64,000 nucleotides of DNA from Clostridia bacterium (GCA_017430225.1 JAFRNK010000065.1:44743-108742), one strand, 5' to 3'. Numbered from the stretch's first letter, positions 26,819 to 36,347 are shown. The notes: a model not told the origin generated them from the sequence alone. Translations and numbers: made by a program.

Positions 26819-28723
26819 ATGCGTAACATCCTGCTGATTCTGTTCTGTCTCATGCTTTGCTGCGCCCCGACCGCCCGTGCGGAGGAGAACACGTTGTACG
26901 TGAAAGCCGTGGAGAACCTGCCGGAGGACTTCATTTTCGGCATGGACGTCTCCAGCGTGACCGCGCTCGAAAAAGCCGGCGTCCGCTACCGCGACAGCGC
27001 GGGCACGGAGCGTGACCTGTTTGAACTGCTGAAAGAGAACGGCGTCGGCTGGATCCGCGTCCGCGTCTGGGTAAATCCTTATGATGATGAAGGCCATGGC
27101 TTCGGCGGCGGCAACAACGACCTTGCGACCGCGGTTGAAATCGGAAAACGCGCTTCTGCCGCCGGCCAGCGTCTGCTCGTAGACTTCCATTACTCCGATT
27201 TCTGGGCTGATCCCGGCAAACAGATGACGCCCCGCGCCTGGGAAGGCATGAATATCGACGAAAAAGCCGAGGCGCTGTATCAGTATACCGCCGAATCCCT
27301 GACCGAACTCAAAAACGCGGGTGCGGACGTCGGCATGGTGCAGATCGGCAACGAAACCAACGGCAAACTCTGCGGCGAGAACGACTGGCAGGACATCGCC
27401 GCGCTGATGGCCGCCGGCGCCAAAGCGGTGCGGGAAATCATGCCGGACGCGCTCGTATGCGTGCATTTTACCAATCCCGAAAACGGCGACGCGATGCGCA
27501 GCTGGGCGAACGAACTGACATCGCGGTCTCTGGATTACGACGTCTTCGCCACCAGTTATTATCCCTACTGGCACGGCACCCTGGACAATCTGACCCGCGT
27601 GCTTTCTGATGTCCGCGAAATGACCGGCAAAGCGGTCATGGTCGCCGAAACCAGCTATGCGTGGACGCTCGAGGACGGGGACTTCTCCGGCAATACCATC
27701 GGCGAAGGCGGCAGTTACGAGCACCCCTGGGCGTTCAGCGTCCAGGGCCAGGCGAACGCCGTGCGCGACGTGACCGACGCGGTCGTCCAGGCCGGCGGCA
27801 TCGGCGTCTTCTACTGGGAAGGCGCATGGGTGCCCACCGGCGGCAGCACCTGGGAGGAAAACCACAAACTCTGGGAAGAATACGGCACAGGCTGGGCTTC
27901 TTCCTATGCGGGCAGTTATGATCCCGACGACGCAGGCAAATACTATGGCGGCTGTGCCTGCGACAACCAGGCGATGTTCGATTTCGAAGCGAAAGCGCTG
28001 GACAGCCTCAGCGTTTTCCGCCTGATGCGCGAAGGCCAGGAGGCCGCCGTCGTCCCGACCGCGGTCAAAGACGCATCGGTCAACGTTTTGCTGGGCAATG
28101 CCCTGCACCTGCCGAACACCGTCGATGCGGTCATGACAGACAATTCGCATACTGCGATCAGCGTGGCCTGGGATCAGGCATCTATAGACAGGGTCGATAT
28201 CGGCCGTGAAGGCAAGTACACCGTCTCAGGCACAGCGGCCGGAATGCCGGTCAGGTGCACGGTTACGGTTTCCGCGCGCAATTACCTGCGCAACGCCGGT
28301 TTCGAAAGCCCGGACACCTCCTGGCGCGCGACCGATCTCGGCAAAACAGCGCAGCTCTATCGGGAGGAAAAGGCCGTCGATTCCAAGGAAGGCAAAGCGC
28401 ACTGGCATTTCTATTCGGCCCCCGCGAACTCGGTCAGATTCACCCTCGAACAGGACGTGAAGAATGTCCCGGCAGGAACATATACCTATACCATCAGCGT
28501 CATGGGCGGCGACTGCGGCGCGCAGACTGTGTACAGTTACGTGCTGATCAACGGCACGGAAGCCGCCCGCTGTGATACCTCTTTCACCAAATGGAACGAA
28601 TGGCACACCGCTGTGATCGACGATATAGCCGTCGCAGACGGCGACGCGGTGACCGTCGGCCTGTATGTGGAGTGCGCTGGCCCTGGCGCGTGGGGCAAGA
28701 TCGACGAAGCGTCTTTCAAATGA
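26819..28723 (+). CDS. Secreted GH53 endo-beta-1,4-galactanase with C-terminal binding modules
   Basis: A 634-residue secreted enzyme that cuts beta-1,4-galactan side chains of pectin (arabinogalactan I). After a signal peptide (cut after ARA near residue 21), the GH53 barrel (about 35-400) has the acid/base E179 in QIGNETNG and the nucleophile E277 in VMVAETSY. Residues about 410-480 look like a bacterial Ig-like domain, and 485-634 (NYLRNAGFESPD onward) look like a CBM61-type galactan-binding module. TTGGGAGG precedes the ATG. The promoter is framed by inverted repeats. Confidence 0.92.
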   Translation: MRNILLILFCLMLCCAPTARAEENTLYVKAVENLPEDFIFGMDVSSVTALEKAGVRYRDSAGTERDLFELLKENGVGWIRVRVWVNPYDDEGHGFGGGNNDLATAVEIGKRASAAGQRLLVDFHYSDFWADPGKQMTPRAWEGMNIDEKAEALYQYTAESLTELKNAGADVGMVQIGNETNGKLCGENDWQDIAALMAAGAKAVREIMPDALVCVHFTNPENGDAMRSWANELTSRSLDYDVFATSYYPYWHGTLDNLTRVLSDVREMTGKAVMVAETSYAWTLEDGDFSGNTIGEGGSYEHPWAFSVQGQANAVRDVTDAVVQAGGIGVFYWEGAWVPTGGSTWEENHKLWEEYGTGWASSYAGSYDPDDAGKYYGGCACDNQAMFDFEAKALDSLSVFRLMREGQEAAVVPTAVKDASVNVLLGNALHLPNTVDAVMTDNSHTAISVAWDQASIDRVDIGREGKYTVSGTAAGMPVRCTVTVSARNYLRNAGFESPDTSWRATDLGKTAQLYREEKAVDSKEGKAHWHFYSAPANSVRFTLEQDVKNVPAGTYTYTISVMGGDCGAQTVYSYVLINGTEAARCDTSFTKWNEWHTAVIDDIAVADGDAVTVGLYVECAGPGAWGKIDEASFK

Positions 28724-28733
28724 AGAGGTGTAT

Positions 28734-29636
28734 ATGAAATTTGATTTACAGGAACTCAGCTGTCTGATTGCCGTTGCCAATGAGCACAGCTTCACCCACG
28801 CGGCTGCGGCGCTGCATATGACCCAGCCCGCTTTGAGCCGTAAAATCAGCGAGCTTGAAAGCCGTCTGGGCGTAACGCTGCTGGAGCGGACCACGCGCAT
28901 GGTGCGTCTGACAAAAGCCGGGCAGCAGCTGAACAGGTACGCACAGACGATTCTTGAAACCTGTGCTGAGGCAGAAGATGCGATGGCCCGTTTTTCTGCC
29001 AGTGAACGCCAGGCTATAGAAATCGGTTACGGCAGCCGCGCTCAGTTCAATTACATGCTCCGACTGATCGACCGGATGCACGATCTCGATCCGGAACAGC
29101 GAATCAATGTATCGCATGGCACGACATACGAGCGACTCTATCTGGGCCAACTGGATGCTGCGCTGCTGATGGCCGGTACCATTGCCGGCATGGACTGGGT
29201 TGACTATGTCTTGCTGGATAACGGTGGTCTTTCTGTGTTCTTTCCGAGAGGAATGTTCGTCAAAGAGCAAGGAATGCTAAGTGTCGAGGATTTGTATGGT
29301 TATCCGCTGATTTTCCCGGAACCGCATATCTCCGAACGCGGGGTACCCTTTATCAGCTTGCATGAACTGATCCAGCGTGAACTGCTGCGAAATCATCTGG
29401 ATCAGGCACAGTTCCATTCCGGAACAGGACCGGAAGACTTCTGTTCCCGTATCCTGTCCGAGCATCTTCTGGGCATCATGCCCGACTCCTCAAGAATCCT
29501 CAACAATGACCTGATCGACTCACTGCCCATCAGGGAATGCCGCAGCGGCTTTGGCATCGCCATTGCCTGGAATAAAGACGCCATAAACCGCCCTGGAATT
29601 CAGAATCTCAAAAAAGCCGCCGAATTTATACAATAA
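28734..29636 (+). CDS. LysR family transcriptional regulator
   Basis: A 300-residue regulator. The N-terminal winged helix-turn-helix is FTHAAAALHMTQPALSRKIS followed by LESRLGVTLLERTTRMVRLT; the rest is a two-lobed effector-binding domain. The ATG at 28734 follows AAGAGGTG and gives the standard LysR start; the open frame further upstream overlaps the galactanase gene. It lies between the galactanase and a secreted fumarate-reductase-like gene on the same strand, and the latter is the more likely target. The inducer is unknown. Confidence 0.92.
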   Translation: MKFDLQELSCLIAVANEHSFTHAAAALHMTQPALSRKISELESRLGVTLLERTTRMVRLTKAGQQLNRYAQTILETCAEAEDAMARFSASERQAIEIGYGSRAQFNYMLRLIDRMHDLDPEQRINVSHGTTYERLYLGQLDAALLMAGTIAGMDWVDYVLLDNGGLSVFFPRGMFVKEQGMLSVEDLYGYPLIFPEPHISERGVPFISLHELIQRELLRNHLDQAQFHSGTGPEDFCSRILSEHLLGIMPDSSRILNNDLIDSLPIRECRSGFGIAIAWNKDAINRPGIQNLKKAAEFIQ

Positions 29637-29757
29637 TTGATATAAATCTCTGCGATTCATGAAAAATCAGCATTTCCCTTTTTGCCAAAAAGATAGTAAA
29701 ATCGTGTCGAAATGTGGATGGATTCCACAAAAATTCAAAAAAGGGAGATGTTTTTTC

Positions 29758-31554
29758 ATGAAGAAACTGTTTGCCCTGATGCTGTCCGTGTGCATGCTGA
29801 TCGGCATGCTCAGGCTTGCAAGCGCTGAAGACGCCGTCTTCGAGCAGACCATTGACTGGGATGCCGAGTACGACGTCGTTGTCGTCGGCTTGGGTGCCGC
29901 GGGCTGCTCCACGGCGATCGAAGCCTCCAGCCTGGGTGCAAAGGTTCTGGTCCTTGAAAAGGCGCCTGAAGGCTATGTCGGCGGCAACTCTGCCATCTGC
30001 GCGCAATGGGCGGCCATGGTTGACGACAAGGAAATGGCCATGACCTACATCAAGTCCATGCGCGAAGGCTTCGAAACCCCCACAGATGAAATGATCGACG
30101 TTTATGTCAGCGAACTCATGAACAACGAACAGTGGCTCAAAGACCTGGGCGGCCCCAACGTCTCCCGATTTGAGCGCATCGAGTTCCCGGAGATGGACGG
30201 CGCGGGCGGCATTTTCCCGCTGACCATCGACGGCAACAACGGCATGGGCGCGGGCGGCATCAAGCCCAGCGGCCAGATGTACAAATTCCTCAAGCGCAAG
30301 GCTGAATCCGCCGAGAACGTCACCATCTGGTACGAAGCGCCGGCCAAGCACCTGATCCAGGATCCGGCCACCAAAATGATCCACGGCGTCGAAGCCGAGA
30401 TCGACGGCCAGCCCGTACGCATCCGCGCCCGCGGCGGCGTGGTCCTCTGCTGCGGCGGCTACGAGAACAACCCGCGCATGCTGGAAGACTTCAACGACGT
30501 CCATGATTCCCCGTCCCTCGGCCACTGCGTATACAACACCGGCGACGGCATCATCATGGCGCTGGAAGTCGGCGCGCGCCTCTGGCATATGGCCAACATC
30601 GTCGGCCCGAACACCGGCTATCGCTATAAGGACACCGACGCGATGACCTTCGGCGCTTCCGCCGGCAAGGGCCTGCTGATTGGCGGCGACGGCGCGACCT
30701 ATGTGCCGTACAGCCGGAAGGGTGGCCACGGCAAATCCTATTTCTTCGGCACCTATAAACTGTCCCTGTATCCGCAGCGCGCTTTCGCGATCTCCGACTC
30801 CGTCTCCGTACACGCGGCGACCATCCACAACTCCTTCAGCGAAGGCAACAACTGGGAAATCGAGCACGGCTTCTTTGAAACCGCCGATACCCTCGAAGAA
30901 CTGGCCGCAAAGATCAACGTGCCCGCGGAGACCCTGCTGGCTTCTGTGGAAGCTTTCAACGCGACCGCTGAGTACCCGATCAAGACCGCGCCTTTCTATT
31001 CCATCCCGATCAGCCACTGCGTCGGCAACACCCAGGGCGGCCCGGAACGCAACGTCCGCGGCGAAATCGTCGCGCTGGACGGCACGCCGATCCCGCACCT
31101 GTATGAAGCGGGCGAGCTGGGCGACATCTGGAGCCACTGCTATCAGGCCTCCTGCAACATCGGCGGCGGCATGGCCTTCGGCCGTATCGACGCCCGCAAC
31201 GCGGTCGCCGGCATCGGCGATACCTGGGCCGGCAGCGTCATGGAAGGCAAGACCCCCTATGAGCGCAAGGTCGAGGAAAAGACCTTCGAAGCCGGCGAGA
31301 ACCAGTACATCGGCCAGGGCGAAGGCAAGAGCCCCGTTCCGATCACCGTCCGCGTGACCATGGTCGGCGACGACATCACCGCTGTTGAAGTCCTGGACGA
31401 GTGGGAGACCCCCGGCTTCTCGCAGCGCGCCTTTGAGCAGACCATCGAAAAGATCATCGAGACCGACAAAGCCTATGTGGACGTCGCCAGCGGCGCGACC
31501 ATGACCTCTGTGGGCGTCATGACCGCTGTCAACAACGCCATCAAGGGCAAATAA
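29758..31554 (+). CDS. Secreted fumarate-reductase-like flavoprotein with C-terminal FMN_bind domain
   Basis: A 598-residue extracytosolic reductase of the FAD_binding_2 family. A signal peptide (cut after ASA near residue 23) is followed by the dinucleotide motif VVVGLGAAG (G44, G46, G49) and the fumarate-reductase-type GGNSAICAQWA. The FAD domain ends with CNIGGGMAFGRIDARNAVAG. The last 95 or so residues are an FMN_bind domain with DVASGATMT, where T583 should be flavinylated by ApbE. Related enzymes reduce enoates such as fumarate, urocanate or cinnamates as respiratory electron acceptors. The substrate here is not known. The ATG at 29758 follows AGGGAG. Confidence 0.87.
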   Translation: MKKLFALMLSVCMLIGMLRLASAEDAVFEQTIDWDAEYDVVVVGLGAAGCSTAIEASSLGAKVLVLEKAPEGYVGGNSAICAQWAAMVDDKEMAMTYIKSMREGFETPTDEMIDVYVSELMNNEQWLKDLGGPNVSRFERIEFPEMDGAGGIFPLTIDGNNGMGAGGIKPSGQMYKFLKRKAESAENVTIWYEAPAKHLIQDPATKMIHGVEAEIDGQPVRIRARGGVVLCCGGYENNPRMLEDFNDVHDSPSLGHCVYNTGDGIIMALEVGARLWHMANIVGPNTGYRYKDTDAMTFGASAGKGLLIGGDGATYVPYSRKGGHGKSYFFGTYKLSLYPQRAFAISDSVSVHAATIHNSFSEGNNWEIEHGFFETADTLEELAAKINVPAETLLASVEAFNATAEYPIKTAPFYSIPISHCVGNTQGGPERNVRGEIVALDGTPIPHLYEAGELGDIWSHCYQASCNIGGGMAFGRIDARNAVAGIGDTWAGSVMEGKTPYERKVEEKTFEAGENQYIGQGEGKSPVPITVRVTMVGDDITAVEVLDEWETPGFSQRAFEQTIEKIIETDKAYVDVASGATMTSVGVMTAVNNAIKGK

Positions 31555-31681
31555 TCACATCGTCAACATGCGCTCCGTTTCACTGCCGAATTAATCAGCG
31601 GTTCCTTAAGAGTATATTGATATCCTCAAAGCTCTGTCACTATGGAACGGTTCGGTAAAGACTCTGGAAGCGTCCCCTGTA

Positions 31682-31720
31682 AGGAAAACTTGACCTGACA
31701 GAATGGAAGATGGTTTTCCT
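31682..31720 (+). other. Leader hairpin before the hydrolase/membrane protein gene
   Basis: AGGAAAAC (31682-31689) and GTTTTCCT (31713-31720) form an 8-bp stem with a 23-nt loop, ending 24 bases before the ATG at 31744. It may be a leader structure or an operator. No clear promoter was found in 31555-31743. Confidence 0.45.
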
Positions 31721-31743
31721 GTTCTATTGAGGAGGGTATACAA

Positions 31744-33993
31744 ATGGAGCAGAAAGAGAAAAAGCGTTTCTTCTCATTCAAGACAACAAGCGGAAGCCTG
31801 AGATTCCTGGCTCTGTTTGTTGCGCTGATCATCGTCTTCAGCCTGCTGGCGCAGGTGATCACGACCAGCTGCTACAAGATCAACATTTCTGACGTCGTGA
31901 TTAACGTCAGGGGTGCCGACCTTCATATGGAAGTGTACTACCCGGTAGATGCCGACAACAACAGCAGCCTTCCGTGTATCCTGCTTACACATGGCGGCTC
32001 CGAACCGCTATCTGCCGACAGTATGATGGCATGGGAGATGGCGCGGCGTGGATTTGTGGTGCTGAACATCAGCGCCTACGGCGCGGGTCTTTCTGACCAG
32101 CCGCAGATCGTAGAGGACGGAACGACTGGAATGGACGGCGCCAGGTGGAACCGCGGCGCCACGATGGGTATGTGGGACGCGTACCAGTACGCGCTCTCCA
32201 TGGACATCGTCGATCCCACCAGGATCTGCGCATGGGCGCACTCCACCGGCAGACACCTCTTCACCAAGCTCGTGACGTACTACGGACAGAACCTGACCCT
32301 CAACGACAGGCTCATCAATGTCCTGCATGACGACTTCGGCATCGAGTTCACGGAAGAAGAGATCACGCAGGATGCCGACCAGTTCGCGAAGGACAGGCTC
32401 AATGATGTCCAGTACGGCCAGTACCTCGAAAAGAAGGCCGAGCAGGAGCAGATCGTCAATACCTACTTCAAGGCGGCAAGACTGACCGAGAGAGCCTACG
32501 GCGTCAAGACGAACGTGGGCGGCTACCAGGTCGTGCGCGATCCGCAGATGAACCTCATCGTGGGTCTCGGCACCCATGAGCAGTCCGGCGTCAGCGACGT
32601 CGTTCCCAAGGAGAACATCGCGACGCGATTTATCTGGACGAACCTCTTTAAGGATGGCTTCGCCCGCCAGGTCGCGGGCAGCCTGCAACTTGGCGAAACC
32701 GACCAGTACAAGGGCATCTTCCACGTGAAGTCCGGGGTCGCGAGGAACAACTGGTATGACATCGCGGACTATATCCACGATCCCGATGCCGAATCCACAA
32801 AGCTCGGCGAAGCCTGGACGATCGAGGCGGGCAGCAATGCCGCCCTCCAGCAGGCGATTGACGACCGCACCGCCCGCTTCTTCCTGAGCCCCGTCACGAT
32901 GCACAACGGCAACCTCTGGAGCAGCAGGGCTATCTCCCTCTATCTGGAGTTCTACACCCAGGTCTGCGGCTACAACAACGGCGAGCTTTCCGACCCGAAC
33001 ACTAAGCCGATCGATACGAAGAACTGCACCGTCGGCTACGCCGCGCTGGCCTGCACGTCCCTTTCCTTCTTCGCCCTCATCGGCGCCCTCTGCTCGCTCA
33101 TCGCGCTGCTTGTCAGCACGAACCTCTTCAAGTCCTGCAAGCGCGCGCTGCCCGAGGCAAGGATGGCGCTCAAGGGCAGGAATTTCGTGCTCTACGTCAT
33201 CGCGACGGCCTTGGCTGGATTCGCAGGTGCCTACGGTGCCCAGATGTCCGATGAGAGCTTCACGCTCTCGAACGCGTCCATGTCCAAGTGGCTGCCTTGG
33301 GAGCCGGGCCAGGTCAGATCCTTCCAGATGCTGTTCCTGACGGCGTTCTTTGGCGCCTTGCTGTATCTCATTCTCGGACTGATCAACAGGAAGAGCAAGA
33401 CCAAGAGCCTGTCGACGCTCAGGGAGCTCAACGTCGGCTTCGGCATGAAGAACATCTTCAAGACGCTCGGGATCGCGGTACTTCTGTTTGCGGCATCTTA
33501 TGCGGCAGCTAACTTCATCAACACATTCTTCGATTCCAGGTTCATGCTCATGGACGGCTCCTACGACCTGATGAAGGCCTATTCGTTCGGCAGGATGGCC
33601 AGGTACTTTATCCTGATCATCCCAGCAACGCTCGTGATCAGCACACTGAACAACATGGTCCGCTTCAAGGGCGTCAGCGACAGCGCCGATACCGCCCTGA
33701 ACGTGCTCTTCACATCATTGGGTATGATCATCCTGATGCTGATCTCCTTCGGGTACACTTATGCAAATCCCGGCAATCCGGATATCTTCCACATCCAGTG
33801 TACGCTCTCGATCATCGGGCTTGTTCCTGTCTGCAACTACATCTACAGGAAGTTCTACAAGCTGACCGGTAGTGTCTGGCTCGGAGCCTTCTTCGTGGCC
33901 ATTCTTATCGCGTGGAGGTGCGCAGGATACATTTCGCACCAGTTCATGTGGTACGGGAGCAATGAACTCGCTGCTTTCTGGGGTATCTACTAA
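31744..33993 (+). CDS. Extracytosolic alpha/beta-hydrolase-like domain fused to a polytopic membrane domain
   Basis: A 749-residue protein. One span (about 21-41) is followed by a large outer domain (about 50-415) that begins like a serine hydrolase: ILLTHGGSEP (oxyanion loop) and WAHSTG, with S167 as candidate nucleophile in an A-H-S-T-G elbow. The C-terminal half has about eight spans. Arginine is written mostly as AGG, while neighbours use CGC, so the gene has probably been acquired. GGAGGG lies before the ATG. The hydrolase call for the first 200 residues is fair; the later part of the outer domain and the membrane part are unrecognised. Confidence 0.7.
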   Translation: MEQKEKKRFFSFKTTSGSLRFLALFVALIIVFSLLAQVITTSCYKINISDVVINVRGADLHMEVYYPVDADNNSSLPCILLTHGGSEPLSADSMMAWEMARRGFVVLNISAYGAGLSDQPQIVEDGTTGMDGARWNRGATMGMWDAYQYALSMDIVDPTRICAWAHSTGRHLFTKLVTYYGQNLTLNDRLINVLHDDFGIEFTEEEITQDADQFAKDRLNDVQYGQYLEKKAEQEQIVNTYFKAARLTERAYGVKTNVGGYQVVRDPQMNLIVGLGTHEQSGVSDVVPKENIATRFIWTNLFKDGFARQVAGSLQLGETDQYKGIFHVKSGVARNNWYDIADYIHDPDAESTKLGEAWTIEAGSNAALQQAIDDRTARFFLSPVTMHNGNLWSSRAISLYLEFYTQVCGYNNGELSDPNTKPIDTKNCTVGYAALACTSLSFFALIGALCSLIALLVSTNLFKSCKRALPEARMALKGRNFVLYVIATALAGFAGAYGAQMSDESFTLSNASMSKWLPWEPGQVRSFQMLFLTAFFGALLYLILGLINRKSKTKSLSTLRELNVGFGMKNIFKTLGIAVLLFAASYAAANFINTFFDSRFMLMDGSYDLMKAYSFGRMARYFILIIPATLVISTLNNMVRFKGVSDSADTALNVLFTSLGMIILMLISFGYTYANPGNPDIFHIQCTLSIIGLVPVCNYIYRKFYKLTGSVWLGAFFVAILIAWRCAGYISHQFMWYGSNELAAFWGIY

Positions 33994-34040
33994 TACGTGT
34001 TTCTTTGAAGAACACAGGGCTGTGAAGAAACGTCATCCGG

Positions 34041-34075
34041 GCGCCTTCCTCTGCGAAAACGGGGGAAGGCGCTTT
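34041..34075 (+). terminator. Terminator of the hydrolase/membrane protein gene
   Basis: GCGCCTTCC (34041-34049) pairs with GGAAGGCGC (34064-34072), followed by a short TTT. The weak T tract makes it a modest terminator. Confidence 0.6.
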
Positions 34076-34166
34076 GCTGTTCCGTCGCTTTACTGCAGAA
34101 CTTGATAGCAAGAGCAATTTTCCAGCTGCGCAGCTGCCTTCCGCTCATCATTTCAGAAAATAAGGA

Positions 34167-34195
34167 TTGAGATTTTCGCCTGTTTGTGCCATAAT
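34167..34195 (+). promoter_or_regulatory. Promoter of the GH27 alpha-galactosidase gene
   Basis: TTGAGA (34167-34172), 17-bp spacer and CATAAT (34190-34195), about 95 bases before the ATG. Confidence 0.7.
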
Positions 34196-34227
34196 CTTTC
34201 GCTGATGAAGCATTTTTTTGACACTGC

Positions 34228-34243
34228 CGCCTGTATACAGGCG
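34228..34243. promoter_or_regulatory. 16-bp palindrome in the alpha-galactosidase leader
   Basis: CGCCTGTATACAGGCG is a perfect 16-bp palindrome about 27 bases after the expected transcription start and 46 bases before the ATG. It looks like a roadblock operator for a sugar-responsive repressor, but it could also form a leader hairpin. Confidence 0.55.
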
Positions 34244-34289
34244 AACGAATATACTGCGGACAGCCTTCGTCCGCGATAGGAGGGACAAC

Positions 34290-35531
34290 ATGCTCGCACA
34301 ATATCCGCCGATGGGCTGGAACAGCTGGGACTGCTGGGGCGCCGCGGTCACTGAAGAAACCGTGCGCAAAAACGCGGAATACATGGCCGCGCACCTGAAA
34401 AAATTCGGTTGGGAATACATCGTGGTCGATATCCAGTGGTATCAGCCCACCGCCGTCAACCACAGCTACGCGCCGTTCGCGCCGCTGACCATGGACGCCT
34501 ACGGTAGGCTCCAGCCCGCCGTCAACCGTTTCCCGTCAGCCGCTGATGGGCAGGGCTTCAGGCCGCTGGCGGACTATGTGCACAGCCTCGGGCTCAAATT
34601 CGGCATCCATATCATGCGCGGCGTTCCCCGTGAAGCGGCGCACCGGCAGCTGCCCATAGAAGACAGCGAATGGAGCTGCGGCGACGCAGCCAACCCCAAC
34701 GACATCTGCGCCTGGAACCCGGACATGTACGGCACCCGGGCCGATACGAAAGCTTCCGCGGACTATTACGCCGGTATATTCCGGCTGTACGCCGAATGGG
34801 GCGTCGACTTTGTCAAGTGCGACGACATCGCCCGCGAATACCCGCGCTGCCAGCGTGAAATCGAGATCATTTCCGAAGCCGCGAGGGGCTGCGGGCGGGA
34901 TATCGTGCTCTCCCTTTCCCCCGGCCCCGCCCCGCTGGAACAGGCTGAGCACCTGAAGACCTGGGCCAACATGTGGCGTGTGACGGACGATTTCTGGGAC
35001 GACTGGAAGCTGCTGAAAGGCATGTTCGAGCGCGCGCAGAAATGGTGTTGCCATGCCGGTCCGGGACACTGGCCGGATCAGGACATGCTGCCCGTCGGCG
35101 CGCTGCGCCAGTGCGAGAACCCCGACGAGAAAACGCACTTCACCGCCGCGGAACTGCGCACCATGATGACGCTCTGGTGCATGGTCCGCTCCCCGCTGAT
35201 GATCGGCGGCGAGCTGACCAAAACGGATCCCTTCACCCTGCGCCTGCTGACCAACGCCCCGCTGCTCGCCATTGAAAAGGAGACGATCGCCGCCCGGTGC
35301 CTCCGCCTGACGGACAGCGAGGCCGTTTTCGCCGCCTACCGCAAAGACGGCGGCGGATACGTCGCCCTGTTCAATCTCTCCGACCAGCCGCGCCAGCTGG
35401 TCTGCCTGCCGCACCAGCATGAATTCGGCAGCGTTTTTGCCAAAGAGCTCTGGTCCGGCGACGTCGTTCCGGACGGCTGCCTGAACCTCTGCCTGCCCGC
35501 CCATGACTGTGCGGTATACAGGTTAGGCTGA
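34290..35531 (+). CDS. GH27 alpha-galactosidase
   Basis: A 413-residue cytosolic glycoside hydrolase that removes alpha-linked galactose from oligosaccharides such as raffinose-type sugars or galactomannan fragments. The start YPPMGWNSWDCWG is the GH27 signature; D178 in FVKCDD is the nucleophile, and D233/D234 in WRVTDDF include the acid/base. A C-terminal beta domain follows from about residue 330. No signal peptide is present, so it acts on imported sugars. The ATG at 34290 follows AGGAGGG. It fits with the beta-mannosidase at 45.7 kb for galactomannan use. Confidence 0.92.
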   Translation: MLAQYPPMGWNSWDCWGAAVTEETVRKNAEYMAAHLKKFGWEYIVVDIQWYQPTAVNHSYAPFAPLTMDAYGRLQPAVNRFPSAADGQGFRPLADYVHSLGLKFGIHIMRGVPREAAHRQLPIEDSEWSCGDAANPNDICAWNPDMYGTRADTKASADYYAGIFRLYAEWGVDFVKCDDIAREYPRCQREIEIISEAARGCGRDIVLSLSPGPAPLEQAEHLKTWANMWRVTDDFWDDWKLLKGMFERAQKWCCHAGPGHWPDQDMLPVGALRQCENPDEKTHFTAAELRTMMTLWCMVRSPLMIGGELTKTDPFTLRLLTNAPLLAIEKETIAARCLRLTDSEAVFAAYRKDGGGYVALFNLSDQPRQLVCLPHQHEFGSVFAKELWSGDVVPDGCLNLCLPAHDCAVYRLG

Positions 35532-35553
35532 AGATCTATTCCGAATCAAACAT

Positions 35554-35587
35554 AAAAAGCGCGCGGTGATCGGTTTGATCACCGCGC
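35554..35587 (-). terminator. Terminator of hpf (also downstream of the alpha-galactosidase gene)
   Basis: GCGCGGTGATC (35561-35571) pairs perfectly with GATCACCGCGC (35577-35587), with TTTTT following on the minus strand. It lies between two convergent genes and mainly serves hpf. Confidence 0.85.
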
Positions 35588-35610
35588 AATGCGTTATTTC
35601 GGGGTTCAGT

Positions 35611-36150
35611 TTATGCTTCCGGCTCCATCAGGCCCAGGTTGCCGTCCTTACGGAGATACAGCACATTGGTGCGATCCGTTTCAATATTCACAAACACGAA
35701 GAAGCTGTGACCGAGCAGTTCCATCTGCAGCGCGGCGTCTTCCACGGACATCGGGCGGACCGGGAAGGTCTTGTGGCGGACCACCTGGCGCTCTCCCTCG
35801 CCGTATACCTGCGGTTCTTCGATGAACTCGGGTTCTGCCACATAGGCGCCTTCGCGGAATTTCTTTTCCAGCTTGGTGCGGTGACGGAGAATCTGGCGCT
35901 CGATCTTGGCCAGGGCGCTGTCGATGCTCATGAACAGGTTATCCTGGTTGGCGGACTCTGCGCGCAGCGTCACGCCGCCTTCCAGTGGTACGGTGATTTC
36001 ACAGATCCTGCGATCTCCCTCCCGACGCAGCCGGACGTTCATTTCCGTATCCGGCTTCAGGTACTTCTCCATGGTTGCGGTTTTCTTGGTGATACGATTG
36101 GTGATGCCAGGGGTCACGATCATGTTCTTTGCTGTGATGTTGGTCTTCAT
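35611..36150 (-). CDS. hpf: Ribosome hibernation promoting factor, long form
   Basis: A 179-residue long-form HPF. Residues 1-100 are the S30AE/RaiA-like domain that binds the 30S decoding site (IERQILRHRTKLEKKF at its end), and residues about 118-179 form the C-terminal dimer domain that joins two ribosomes into 100S particles (VVRHKTFPVRPMSVEDAALQ). Long forms are normal in Bacillota. It has its own promoter (36207-36235) and terminator. Confidence 0.95.
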   Translation of the reverse strand: MKTNITAKNMIVTPGITNRITKKTATMEKYLKPDTEMNVRLRREGDRRICEITVPLEGGVTLRAESANQDNLFMSIDSALAKIERQILRHRTKLEKKFREGAYVAEPEFIEEPQVYGEGERQVVRHKTFPVRPMSVEDAALQMELLGHSFFVFVNIETDRTNVLYLRKDGNLGLMEPEA

Positions 36151-36206
36151 ATCGGTTAACTCCTCTCCGGCGGCGGAACCGCGTATACTGCCGCCTTTGT
36201 TGTTTA

Positions 36207-36235
36207 ATTCTACATAAAAAACCGATCTCCTGCAA
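36207..36235 (-). promoter_or_regulatory. Promoter of hpf
   Basis: On the minus strand TTGCAG (36235-36230), 17-bp spacer and TAGAAT (36212-36207), about 57 bases before the ATG. Confidence 0.75.
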
Positions 36236-36318
36236 ACTTAACGAAATTTCATGTCCATTTTGGGAAAAAAGCAGAAAATAAACACTTGTTTATGACTGCT
36301 TTCAATACTGAAAACTTC

Positions 36319-36347
36319 TTGATTCTTTCCTGCTTTTTTGCTATGAT
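36319..36347 (+). promoter_or_regulatory. Promoter of the small membrane protein gene
   Basis: TTGATT (36319-36324), 17-bp spacer and TATGAT (36342-36347), 39 bases before the ATG at 36386. Confidence 0.75.

Noticed and set aside
34218-34255. Second alpha-galactosidase promoter TTGACA...TATACT
   Set aside because: The spacer would be 26 bp, too long for RNA polymerase even with a MerR-type activator.
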